Shown here piece by piece: positions 1-11,581 of a stretch of DNA of 64,000 nt. The DNA lies in contig JALLLS010000082.1 in assembly GCA_025094145.1 (NCBI GenBank), forward strand, positions 89,164 through 153,163. Reading direction: 5' to 3'. Numbering within the stretch: position 1 is the stretch's first letter; each line of letters starts with the position of its first letter. Origin of the DNA: Spinellus fusiger (lineage: Eukaryota > Mucoromycota > Mucoromycetes > Mucorales > Phycomycetaceae). A model generated the notes under the pieces. It saw nothing but the letters and a program-made list of their open reading frames with translations. It had not been told where the DNA came from and did not search any database. The position numbers and the translations under genes are program-made.

Positions 1-332
1 GTCACGAGGCGTTTGATCACATCCACCAGATCAAGTGTATTCTGCTCTGTTGCATTGGACTCCCATACATGTGTAATGTAGTGGGCAATATGTTCTATGA
101 CAGATAGTCAGTCAATATCAGCTATATCCTTTTGTTTACCTATACATCTTTGAGATAACTTTCGTTGGTCATTTAGGCGAATGGCCTGAAGAATGAGTCT
201 TGCTTGGTTACAGTCAGGACTATAAGCAGTCTTGCATCGTTGAGTGGTGTCGGTGGTGTCTAATGACCGACTGTAATGCTTAGTATGGTGTGTGGGGGTC
301 TTTTTATTAGGAAGATAGACTCTTTCTTTCAT
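1..332 (-). CDS. 5' end of an unidentified protein-coding gene (partial)
   Basis: Two exons join in frame on the minus strand. Exon 1 runs 332-140 and begins MKERVYLPNKKTPTH; exon 2 runs from 94 off the left edge. The short intron (139-95) has donor GTAAAC and acceptor CATAG and rejoins in phase 1, giving ...RKLSQRCIEHIAHYITHVWES... The visible part is about 95 residues, hydrophilic, with no signal peptide or membrane segment. I do not recognise the family. An upstream in-frame ATG at 368 would add a very hydrophobic stretch; I prefer 332. The gene could be spurious, but the open frame on both sides of a clean intron argues for a real one. Confidence 0.5.
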
Positions 333-369
333 AGTTACGATGAAAAAGAAAAGATAAACAATAAACAAT

Positions 370-1869
370 GATTCAACAATTTAAATATAAATATAAATAA
401 ATATAAATAAATATAAATAAACAACCGGTTTTATAGAGAGAATGTCAATCTCCTTGCATGAACGTGGTACGAGCTTTAGGTACCATTTTTGTTTATTGCC
501 TCGGCTAATTACATCGTCCGGCTAATTGAAATAGGTCTACCTTCAATTCTCCCAAGTGTTTGCCATTCTTTGTCTATTCTTTATTCCAAACCCTGTCTGT
601 CTATCCTTATTTGTTCATAGCACCTGTTGTTCTTGATTAATTGGAGGCGGATAAAGAAACAAGACACGGCCCGGACTATTAACCGAAGTAAAGAGTATTA
701 TACACTAAGATATTACGACTAACTTAGCATCAGGTAAAGATATAGGTATAAGTATATTGAATAGAAAAATAAACTTGTTCCGAGAATGTCTCCTAATAAA
801 ATAATTTGTCATACTACTAATGCTTATCCAATAGTTTATCAGAGAATAGATATTTTTGTCTTGTTACATGTTTTTTCCCTCGGAGGAAGCTTAATATATT
901 CTATTGTATTACAGATAGACCATTGATTAGCATAATAGATTGCTTTGCTTTGATCATTTAACCTCAGACATACTATACCGTGATTCTAATTAAGATCGTA
1001 TCTCTCATAATTCTATAGTTTGGTAATTCTGTAGCAAATACAAAGGTTTATTCCTTTATTAAGGAATCGGATAAAGGAGGTAGTTGTTTATGTTTTTGTT
1101 CTCTCTGAGCTTGGTTTAAAATAAAAAGTTTTTATTGGTGCGTATTTTATAGTCGCCTTAAACATAAACTATTGATCCTATTCTTCTAATGAAAGATGGT
1201 CAAAGCGTGTTTTTTATTGTTTTTTTATTGTTTTCATATTGAATGCTGTTAAAAGCAACATTATTATTAATCCTATTATTATTTTTATTATTTGTCTGTA
1301 TAAAATATCAGTAGGATAATAGAGTACTAAAGCAAAAGAAAATGTTTAATATACAATAATATTTACACTTGAATAAATACGACTTGTAATTTAAGACACA
1401 AAACAGGTGTCATTTGGATAGTATTACTATAATAAGCCACTAAGTTTGATTCTTTAAGGATGACTGATATATTTATATTCATCTTGTTACTAATACGTTT
1501 TCTTACTCACTCTTACGAATAACTATCAGTTATTTCTTATTTATTACTAATAAATATATTTATATTTATATTTATAACACTGGATAAGGAACAATAGAAT
1601 GTATAAAATAAAATTTTAAATTTTTATGGAGAAACAATATAGGCTATTACATTTTATCTATGTTATTTACAAAAAGTAATATTCCATTCGCTTGTCGCAT
1701 CTACATATATATTGTATTATAAACTTTTATGAAACACAGCCTTTTTTTTTTTGGAAATAGTATAGAAAGACATGTTTGTATATATTTGTAAAAATATATA
1801 AATAAATACAGTCTCGATCACGAAGGTGAGGTATTATCAAGTTTATTAAACCTTTTTACACTATAATAA
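370..1869. other. AT-rich intergenic stretch
   Basis: No open reading frame or conserved motif that I can support. It holds short A/T homopolymers and small tandem repeats such as the TAAATA-type repeat near 385-420. It separates the partial gene at the left edge from the Tc1/mariner element. Confidence 0.6.
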
Positions 1870-3218
1870 TACACTCTTTCCGGAAATTATTGGTGCGAAA
1901 ATAAAAATGAATTTGGTGCACAAATGGAATGCACCAAGTGCACCAAATAAGTGAATTTATTATAAACATATTCTTTCTAAACAATCGTCAAATCTGGACT
2001 GGGAATATCTACAGAATCCTTGCAAGACACTGAACAGTACTTTATTACAAAGAATCTGAGATCGTTGAGGATAATGTTTCCTCATCTAAAAGAGCTTTTT
2101 TTGAGTCTACTCTTTACAACTGATCAGAACTGCTCAATGTGATTAAGCTCAGGTGAATAAGGTGGACGATAGACACAGCCATATCCTCTACCCTTAATGT
2201 AAGGCTGAATATCTCTGTTTTTATGGATAGGAGCATTGTCCATGATCAAATATAGTCCCACCCTTACCTTTTTGACTCTGAATGGGACCACTTGCTGCTA
2301 TTCTATTCTTCAAAGCTGCTTCGTCAATGAAAACGCAGTTGCTCAAAAAAATCAATGTCGGATTCCTGCCAACGAGTAACTCAGTTGTACCTTTCTTTAA
2401 TCTTTTTGGGACTGTTTCACTCTACTAAATGGAAATGAGCTCTCTTGAGTGTGAAATAACATTTCTTGGTAGGGAAGTCATGCAAAGTATATTTCTTGAT
2501 TTCAAGACTCATAAACTGGACATTTAATTGCTCTATCATTTCCTCCAGGACACTATCTGGCTTTTCGTCTACCATGTCAACCACAAAATCCTTGTGTTCT
2601 TTGCAAAGTTTAGGTGGTCTTCCAGCCAAATTACTATTGGAACTACCACTATCTTTCCTGTGAGGTAAGTCATCCTTATTTAAACTTTCTGTTCCTTTTT
2701 TGAACCAGTTTTGACCAGTGCTAGGAGATATATTGACCTTTTTGCAAGCAGCATAAGCACTAAGTTGCTTCTCATACACCCAATAAGAAAAGCCTATCCT
2801 TATCCTCTTTTCTTTTTATATGAACAATGACTCGCTTTTTAAATCTGTTCATTTTTGATAATGCTATCATCTTCTAATTTGTCAAGTTTTTTGTCCTTGA
2901 TCTGCTTTTCTGGAGGCCTCAGTTCCATGTAGTGTCTAAAGTTTGTGGCGTTGTGCAGCGGGGATTGCTATTGTCCACTTCTATATCTAGAACAGCGACT
3001 GAACCCCACCTCTTCTTTGTAAAGATTTCCACTTCTATCTTCGTAAATAAATTAATCCATATTCAATGTTGAATGGTTATTTTATTTTTATTTTATTTTA
3101 AAAAAAAATTAGTATAAAAGTGCACCAATTTTCACAACTATTTGTGCATCAAATTCATTTTTATTTTTGCACCAAATTCATTTTACGCTGTGCACCAATA
3201 ATTTCCGGAAAGAGTGTA
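1870..3218 (-). mobile_element. Tc1/mariner-type DNA transposon, internally deleted
   Basis: The ends are perfect inverted repeats: 1872 onwards reads CACTCTTTCCGGAAATTATT and the complement of this closes the element at 3216. Both ends are flanked by TA (1870-1871 and 3217-3218), the duplicated target of this superfamily. Subterminal GTGCACCAA-type motifs recur inside both ends. The element is about 1345 bp between the TA pairs, shorter than its relative at 45004-46688 (1685 bp), because the middle of the transposase gene is missing. Clean ends suggest a fairly recent insertion or mobilisation in trans. Confidence 0.9.
2105..3060 (-). pseudogene. Broken DD34E-type transposase of the element at 1870-3218
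   Basis: The longest intact piece (2779-2417) starts in the helix-turn-helix region and ends at KRAHFHLVE, with GRPPKLCKEHKDFVVDM between; the same blocks occur in the transposase at 45161-46480. Downstream, past stops and a deletion, the frames show NCVFIDEAA (first catalytic Asp), then LIMDNAPIHKNRDIQ (second Asp), then PPYSPELNHIEQF followed by a TGA where the relative has Trp. Most of the protein between the first and second Asp is deleted. The protein cannot be functional; the copy is a deletion derivative. Confidence 0.8.
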
Positions 3219-5082
3219 CTCTATCATGCGGGTGTAACCTATTTATTCTATTTTGCCTTGTCTTTCTATATTCGGTCCATTCCATTTATTAATCTCTCTA
3301 AAGTAAAATTCTGTTTATTGAAATATTAAGTTAGACTGCTTGTGTATTGTAGTATTATAGAAAGTAATCCAACTCAGTACTTGATGATTATAGCCTATCG
3401 TGATTTGGATTTAGGATCAGACAAGAATAAATCTTCCGGGATTGATATTATGATATTCTAAATACTTCACTCTTGATAGGTTTGACCGAAGCTAGCAACT
3501 TAAACCCTATAAACATTATCCGAATCAGAGAATATATCAACTGGTCCCACCGTACCCAGTCCATTTATTATTATTATTATATACCAATGAAAGGTTATTC
3601 AAGATAAAAAGATGATATACATGTAACTAATCGTCGTTATTATCATTTATTCAATCGCCTCAACTAGACAAAAGAAGTAACACGGTAAGTATCTCTTCCG
3701 AAGCATAATGAAATCAGATTGAAGCAATTCTAAGGAGACAAAATAGCAGTTGAAAGTCCTGTCTCTTATTAAGCTACTGTAGATAGCTGAAGGAAAGATA
3801 GATCAGTACGCTATGGCGCCATTTGTTAATTAAAACATCTAATATAAGAGAGTATCAATTATAAACAAAAAACAAAAAACAAAAACAAAGCTCATGTAAA
3901 ATAATAATAATTGAATACTTAAAGAAATGAAATGGATAACCAAACGCATATATGCCTAACTAATTTCCAAGACTTATGGGCTGCCTGTCCTTTGCTATTT
4001 TTTCATATCATTAAATAGTTGTGTTGTGACTCTCTAAGGTAGTAGTGAAAGAGTTTCCATGTGCTTTTACAAATAAATGGTAGTGCATCACCCTTCTATA
4101 GAGTTTATTTTTATTTTTATTTAAAGAGAAAAAGAAAGATAATGGATAGTTAATGTTCAGAATAAAAAATATCAACAAAGCAAAAGAATAATTGAGTTTA
4201 TTCATGAGTAATTAGCCACTCATTGCTACTGTATAAATAGTCTGCACCGGAAATAGTAAGTGAGCCAGAATCAAGCAACCAATAGGTATTGAACAAATAC
4301 TGAAATAGTCAATGGATAAAACGGATCTTATAGCGCACTCCATTGATGTTTATGATAAACATATCAGAAAACCCAAGCATAGTTTTCTATTACTTGATTC
4401 TATTTATATTCTTTAAGATAATATATGTTGTCTTGATCTATATGTTCTATGCATCACAAACCCTATTATCATCTACATACCACTTAAGGAATTATTAACA
4501 AGAAAAAAAAGAAAGTATCCAGATCAACTATTAAGTACCGCGATCATTTATCCGTGATACTGGTATTTTCAACCTTGTATTGTAAGACAAGACATGTTCC
4601 AACAGAGGATCAATTCAAATTAAGCTTCTCACAAATAGGCTTCTGAGCTTTCTTTAGTTTTTTAAAAGTCTGATTTGTAAAATAAATATAAAAGGGAAAA
4701 GAGTAAAGGGGGGGAATGATAGATACCGCTTATAAATAGCATTCGGCAATATAGTAAGAAAATGCCCATTATGAATAACCCTAATATTATTTTCCAAAGT
4801 AAATTAGCATAATGGTTGCAATCCATAAAAGATCAATAGTCTTGCCTGACCCTCGACCAAGATAAATACTGACTCTATAGACACTTAAAACGAATATTAT
4901 TACAATGAGTGCACCCATTTGCATTTAACTATTATCGACTAATATCAAACATCAACTACTATTATCAAATCTACTTCTTATCCTTAAATCCATTTTCTTT
5001 ATGCATAGTAATAATAAGAACAGATGACTCAACTATGTTTTCAACTACTAGACTCTGGCATCTAAAATAGATGTACTCTTCT
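3219..5082. other. AT-rich intergenic stretch
   Basis: Nothing supportable as a gene on either strand. Contains A/T-rich low-complexity DNA and a short purine run near 4700-4710. The downstream part is the 3' flank of the senescence-domain gene at 5083-6512. Confidence 0.5.
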
Positions 5083-6512
5083 TCACTCCATTTTGCACTC
5101 TATCTCTTGCTCAGTATCAAAAACTATCTCTCTACTATGCATTGAAGATTCTTGTGCTCTAAGTACTCGCTCACCCGAAGCAAAAATATGTCTTGCTATC
5201 CCACTTGTATCAAAACAAATAGTGTCTACAGCATTAATAGCTGATCCAATCGTCTTTTCTGCAATGTAACCAGCATCTTCTCCGTATTTCTTATGGATAA
5301 TATGGACAATACTATCTCTGGAGAAACTCATAATGGCATTGGTGGCCACAGCTGCACCTCCCACCACATGGGCGGCTGCTCGAAAAGTGGAGACGCCAAA
5401 ATGACGTGAGGCCTGAGACACTGGATCGTGGGTCTGTTCTGTCTGGGACTGGCTTAGCGAGCTCAGGCCTAGCATTGTGGCTGACACGGCCTTGTCCATT
5501 AATGTCATACTGGCTGCACACACACACACACACAAAGAGAGAGAGAGAGAGAGATTCATAAAGATAAGTTGACTGTGTAATTCCACAACTTGCCTTTGCA
5601 TACAACTTGGGTTGCGTTTGAAACAGAATCCAATATGTATCGATCTCTTTCTGATAATCGAAGAGGTGTTTCTGAAGGTTCAATGCATGTGTCTATCATC
5701 TGTCCTCCACTATAATGGCATGAGCTTCATTGGTTATTTAAGGCTTATTACTTTCGAATACCCTTGGCTAATAGATTGCCAGCAACAATGAGTGTTTGTG
5801 CTAGCCAGTCTGAGCCACTGAGAATGGCGTCACTGGATTGATGAAGTATTCGTACTCTTTGCATGTTGGAGAGGTCTTCTCTCTGTAGTGCAATGCGTCT
5901 CATCATTACATGTAGTATTGAATCTTATATTTACCTGTGAATAATTTTCATTTGTGTTATCATAGATAGAGTGAGTAATGTTTGAGTTTCTTTCCTGGTA
6001 ATTCTCCCTATCAGAAGAGTGATTTTCTCCTATGTTTTGATCATAGAGTATTGGATCCATCACTGGATAGGAAACTAGCACATGGTCTACTGTTTCACTG
6101 GTGATAAGAGATTTGAGATCCTCTCTCAAAGAAGTGGCAATTGCTCTATCAGATCCACTAAAGAAGAGTGGTATTGGTATCGAAATAGGCTTCTCTCTCT
6201 TTCTTTCTCTTCTTAACTGACATCTCCATTTTACCTGAAATCAAGATACCAAACCCCACCTAGGGTGTGTGGAGATACCAACACATCCCCTTCTTGGAAC
6301 CATGTCTTGGTACTAGAGTTTAGATCCATGGAGGCAATCTCGGTAGGATTATTGGTCTCCATAATCTTTAGCATAATGCACTGATGTGGTTTATGCTGAG
6401 GAGAAATATACACTTCTAAATAGCCTTGCTTTGGCTGAGATAACTGCTCATTATGATAGTTCTGTATGGATATAGTATCTACAATATAAGAGGGATTTGG
6501 TAGATAATGCAT
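5083..6512 (-). CDS. Senescence/spartin (ERD7-like) domain protein, 5 exons
   Basis: Exons 6512-6235, 6157-5935, 5882-5762, 5692-5594 and 5513-5083 total 1152 nt, a 383-residue protein ending ...IECKME. The N-terminal ~95 residues contain a lipid-binding-like region (SPHTLGGVWYLDF). The C-terminal half is the senescence domain: SGSDWLAQTLIVAGNLLAK, then PLRLSERDRYILDSVSNAT, then repeated Ala/Gly-rich amphipathic segments and GYIAEKTIGSAINAVDTICF, the family's signature end. Such proteins (spartin in animals, ERD7 in plants) bind lipid droplets and membranes. The start at 6512 is chosen because an upstream ATG (6578) adds a low-complexity leader. Intron 4 appears to be GC-AG: exon end CAAAG, donor GCAAGT; no GT donor keeps frame. 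The acceptor follows an (AC/AG)n microsatellite. Confidence 0.85.
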
Positions 6513-6872
6513 TGATGAGCAACAGAAGATACTACTGGTATGGTTAATAGTAATAGAGAGAGAGAGAGAAAGAAACAAAGGAGAGCCTTAAGATGCCCCT
6601 CTTCACTCTTTTTATTTCCCTTGAGAAAGACTGGATTCAATACCCGATGCATGGAGAAGCAATAGAGAACAATGTGCTATGATGTTTTCATGTTAATTAT
6701 CTATGCATTGTCACTGTGAACATTCAATAGTATATTGGCACGATCCATTTAAAGAGAATAATAGTGTCTATTGATAATATAATAAAAGAGGACTATCTGT
6801 GGTTTATAAAGACGTATATCTCTTCTTCATTGCAATAGAGTAAAACAAGGCCAAGGACATCAGGTGTTGTTT

Positions 6873-9800
6873 TTATGGCTCAAATTGACATTGACATGTG
6901 CAATTGCTAACAGGGCATACATTATGCTTTTGGAACCATGTATCTATATGTAAAGCATGGCCACCATGCCTACAGGTTTGACACCATGTAAACCAAAGAT
7001 CAAACCCTGCAGGATCCACTGTAATGATATATAGGAGTCAAAAGATGTGCTCAATTGATACTTACGTTCTTCATTCATGAGCTTACCATTATGTGAATTA
7101 TTTGCAGCTATTGCTTGTCGCAGGGGATCAATAGGTGTTCCCATGTGAAGCAGGCACAATGCACAACGAGGCAACAGTTTTCGACAGCTTGGGCATACAG
7201 TAGACTAATGCTATGTTAATCCTTATATTCATCCATTCTCTTCTTTTTCTTCTTTGACTACCTTTTGCTTTCCAGAGATACGACCACCAGAAGCAGGAGA
7301 CACATTAGTCTGTACGTTCATTCTTTTTCCCTCTCTATTCCTGACATTTTGTATCAATAGACTATGGCCCAAGGACTGAGCACAAAAAGTACATCGTACG
7401 TAGACTTGTGGAGGAGCAATGTCGCTAGAGTTCATATATTTGCCACGTTCAATATCGAATTTTGCTCGTGGATGCCACAACTGCCAACGATCAAGTAAAG
7501 TTCGATAACTACATAGCGTTATGGTATGAACACAGACATGGTATCAACTCACCTCTCAACCCAGTCTTCTACGCGCTTATCTTTGAACCGTCGAGGAACA
7601 ACAAAGCTCATGACAAGACTAGCCGTTTGGACATCTCCGTAATAGTCTAATGCCTGTTCAAGCAAATCAACACCACGGCTGGTAAGTCCAGTCACCACTA
7701 CGCCTTCTACATCTCCAGATTGGACAAGTTGTTCTACTGTTTTGTTCAAATAAGCCTGCATCTAATGTACAAAAGTGAAAGCATCAGTCATAGGGTGGTA
7801 TTGTTATGTTATGTTATGTTATGTTATACAGGAGCTATGGTCCTATGGATCAACAGGCTTACCTTGTCATCGTCTAGAACACGCAGAGCAACTGCCATAC
7901 GCTCGCTCAATGGTAATTCAGGTTCATCCAGGACACGCGACCAGTCATTGGAAGCAATGTATGCAAAGATGGCACGCAGGTAAGGTCGATCTACCATGTC
8001 AGCACTCAATGATTCACATAATTCTTGCCAGATGGGGTTCATCTGAGTAGCATTTGGCTGGTAACCAGCAAACACAGCTGACATGAGTTTGCGCTGTTGT
8101 TCTAAAGAAATAGAAGTAAGTCCAACCAGCAAACACTTTAGCCCACTTACCCTGTCGACCATTGTCCCTAGCATCACCGCGTGAACTGCCAAGAGCACTG
8201 ATAGCACGTTCATGGAACCCATTGAAGAGAGCCCAGCCTGCTGCCTTGTCATACTCTCCATTGGCCTCCAGTCTATAAATGACAGTGAGAAAAGATCCAC
8301 AGAGCGTCTAGTAGTGTGCAGGGAGGTGTATGTGTGTGTGTTCTTGAATGAACAACTCACTTACTGTACTAATTGGTTTTCGAATTCATTGGCAGTGAAT
8401 CCAAATCCACACACGGCCAAAGCAAGTTTTCTTTGAGCAAGTCTGGCAGTAGGTGCAATGCCAAGTTCGTCCTTTGCCTCAATAGGAACCTCTTGCTTTT
8501 CTTCTTCTATGGAGGTATTGTTCTTGAGTCCCTTTGGAGAAAAGGTAGGACGTGTGTTCAGAAGAGCATGTCCTAGATGTGGAGTACTTGAAGGAGATGC
8601 CTTGCGTCCTTGAGCCCCTAATACATCTTATAAGAAACCCTCAATGTTGACCAACTTTAATTACCTGGTCCCATCCAGATACCATAGACACCTTGAAAAC
8701 TGTAATCGATGTTGCCTATTTGCGCTGATCCTTTTGACATTTGTTCAGCTCCTTAAAAAAATAGAGAAAGAGAGAGAAATTAAGTCAACTGTAGAAGTGT
8801 CGTATCTACTTTACTGTCCATCCATGTCCAAAGGGCTTGTAGTTTACGATCTGATTTTATAATTTCTCTGTTCATTGCACACTGTCTCATAAGCACAAGT
8901 GAGTAAGTGGGGTCACCTACATTCATGGAATAGCCCAAGCCTACTCTTTTCCTCATAGCCACTGAGACATCTTGGGACAGTTCTTCTGATAAACTATATG
9001 TGTTACCAAGTCCAGCTTGTGCGTGCATCTCCTCACTAGATCCATCAGTCTTTCTGCTTTGGCCGTAGATACCATCTACAAACTTACCTAGACAAATCCC
9101 CAAACGTGTTGATCTTAAGTTTAGACAGCTTCTTTGTTGCTTCATTCACACCAGACAAGGGAGAGGTATTACAGTACACTAATCCACTCTCTTTGGCAAT
9201 GGCCATACCACCTGTAGGCTGCCATGCCATTTTCAAGGCTTCTTGCCAATAAATAGTTTCAAATTGGCCTTCTTTGTTCATGGCCAGCATTTTCTGAAAT
9301 GCTCTTGGTGTAGAAATATGTTCAGGAGAAGGAATAAAGGCAAAGGAAGCCAAAGAACGTGTTCCTGGACTAGCTATAGATTCAAATCATCCACCCACCC
9401 ACCCAGCATAGAGTCAATGCATGGAAACAATCAACACAAAGACTACAACACATACTTTTTCGTGTCTTCCATAGCACAGGCACACTCAAAGTATCGTCAT
9501 TCAAAGCAACCAAATTTTGTAGGCTTTGGGGTGCTATTGTTGCTGTAGGACGAGTTGAGCGTAGAGGAGCTGTACTGGTTGTGTAATTTAAATCCAAAGA
9601 AGTAGAAGCAGCATGGGTTTGTGTTTTTGAAAACATAACAGACTGGAGAGAGCTTGTTTCTTGCAAATCACACACTTGGACATTGTTAGCATCTTTGGAG
9701 AGAATAGCTAAGAATCCCTGTCGTGTAGGTGAGAACTGCATTCGAGAGATGAAGTTCTTTACACCATTTTCAGGATGGAGGGTTAGGACGTGTGTCAAGA

Positions 9801-11123
9801 GTCAAGGCAAGATATTAATTTACACTTTGTTGCTATTGCTATTGCTATAGATATAGTAAAGGATATAGCATCTGTGGGATTTCGAATGTCCCACACCTTG
9901 ACCACACCTTCTTCTGTGTGAGAAGCGAGTCGGTAAGGATTAAATGGGTCTACAAGGGTGCCATATACTGCCTTTGTAGTGAATTGTAAAGGATTAGCAC
10001 CCGAATCCACTGCCAAGGGTGATGAGTTACAGCCATATATTTGTAAGGAGGATTACCTCGAATGTCATAGATACGCATGTATTTGCCACCCATACCAGCA
10101 ACTAACAAAGGAGAGTTGGAGTGGGTGGACCAAGCACACGAGGCAATAGCTTCTGAAGAACCATAATGCTGGATAGGTTTTTGCTCACGATAACTTGTAA
10201 TGTAGGCGTTAATATCCATACATGCCCATTTATTTTCCTTTGTGTAGACACAATATCAGTAAAGGTATTCCCTACCTGGATCCTAGAATAGGCAGTGATT
10301 GATCCATAGTCACTGATTGTATATACTTGGATCGGTCTATCCACACATTCACACACATCAGCAAACATAGATTTCTTACTGTCCCCCTTTTCGATTCTTA
10401 TTCTTATTCTTATTCTTATTCTTATTTTCTCTCTTTCTCTCTCTCTCTTAACCCACTTTACCCATTAACCCCTCTTGAATCATAGGCTCCACCAGACGAC
10501 TATTAACAAACTCTGGCTTCCAGCTTGTAATGGAAGACCGTACATCTGAAGGTCTGTGTCGTGTAGAAGAAATGGTAGGCGTTTGTGCTCCAGTAGGCGT
10601 CCCACAATAATTGTCCATTGCCTGCGATACATCCCATACCAATAAACAAGGATCATTGCGTACCTTGTCAAGTCCAGTAGCTAACAATTGAGGATGTGTC
10701 TTGGAGAAAGAAACAACATTGCAAGGACGAGACATCTTCACTCCCAACACAGGATAGTGGTGCTGGTACTGTTGAGGACTTTGTCGCATAGCATGGGCAC
10801 GTAAACCAGGGGTGGTTGGGACATCTGTAGTGGGGTAGGTATCAGGTAGACCACTGTCCTGCATACGCACCAAGAGTGTCTTTCCTGTGGTAAGACCCAC
10901 AGCAATCAAATCAGAACACCCAGAGTCGGGCGACCAATCCGCACACTAAGAGTGCATTAGAGAACTCTGCTATTTGAACAGCACATGAGAGTGAGAGAAG
11001 GGCACATGTTTACCATCATGAGTGTAATGTTGGGCACACTAGACACAAAATGTGCCTTTGCAGCTTGTTCTTTGGTCTATGATGCGTGTGAGTGTGAAAA
11101 ATGGGCATATTCATGTTCTTGTG

Positions 11124-11159
<36 letters not shown>

Positions 11160-11286
11160 GCTATTGTTATTATTGATAAGCTCCTACTTCCGGTGACCAC
11201 TCATACAGCTTTAGTTCTGCACCACTGACAAGGAATCGTTGATGGTCAGGGTGAGGTGACCAAGTAATGAACCTTGGAGTTGCCAT
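6873..11286 (-). CDS. SEA4: SEA/GATOR2 complex subunit MIOS/Sea4, about 17 exons
   Basis: GATOR2/SEACAT subunit of the vacuolar TORC1 amino-acid-signalling pathway. Exon 1 (11286-11188) begins [20 protein letters not shown], the first WD repeat; exons 11076-11014 and from 10945 continue it ([20 protein letters not shown]). Later WD-repeat pieces include [20 protein letters not shown] and [17 protein letters not shown]. The C-terminal half is an alpha-solenoid ([39 protein letters not shown]). It ends in the RING-like zinc domain: [34 protein letters not shown] and [11 protein letters not shown]. Exons 8-17 are 9373-9088, 9053-8815, 8751-8665, 8617-8365, 8272-8151, 8101-7863, 7761-7553, 7508-7262, 7204-7066 and 7018-6873, all in phase. 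The junctions between exons 3 and 4 (~10460 to 10400) and between 6 and 7 (~9830 to 9740) I could not fix. Estimated length 1,100-1,150 residues. Confidence 0.92.
10395..10427. repeat. (TTCTTA)n microsatellite in MIOS intron 3
   Basis: Five or so 6-bp units next to a CT-rich run (10428-10448). On the coding strand this gives AATAAG repeats that each offer a possible AG acceptor, so the start of the following exon is ambiguous. Confidence 0.85.
11125..11176. repeat. (TTA)n microsatellite in MIOS intron 1
   Basis: About eleven TTA units with slight degeneration at the right end. It lies wholly inside the first intron of the MIOS/SEA4 gene, between the donor at 11187 and the acceptor at 11077. 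Confidence 0.9.
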
Positions 11287-11581
11287 GTCACTGCCAAAAA
11301 AAAAAAAAGAAATTCTAGAGGGCAAGGTTTCATCCTTTCACTTATACGAATGCAGTCACATTCCACTGCAGAAGATGGCTGGACATTCTCTCCCACTCTG
11401 GATTTTCTTCCAATTTTTCTATTTTTCTTCAAGATTGATATGAAAATACTAGGGTTTTTTTATACTAACATATTCAACAGGAAACAGGAAAAACAAAACA
11501 AAACAAAGAGATGGTGTATTTAATGAGATGACCAAGAACAGAATAAAATAAAAGATAAAAGATAAAATGAAATAAAGCTCT

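Noticed and set aside
7824..8360. 178-codon minus-strand frame starting [17 protein letters not shown]
   Set aside because: It crosses two MIOS introns; only part of it is in the true frame. The spliced model gives the family's conserved residues ([20 protein letters not shown]) in another frame.
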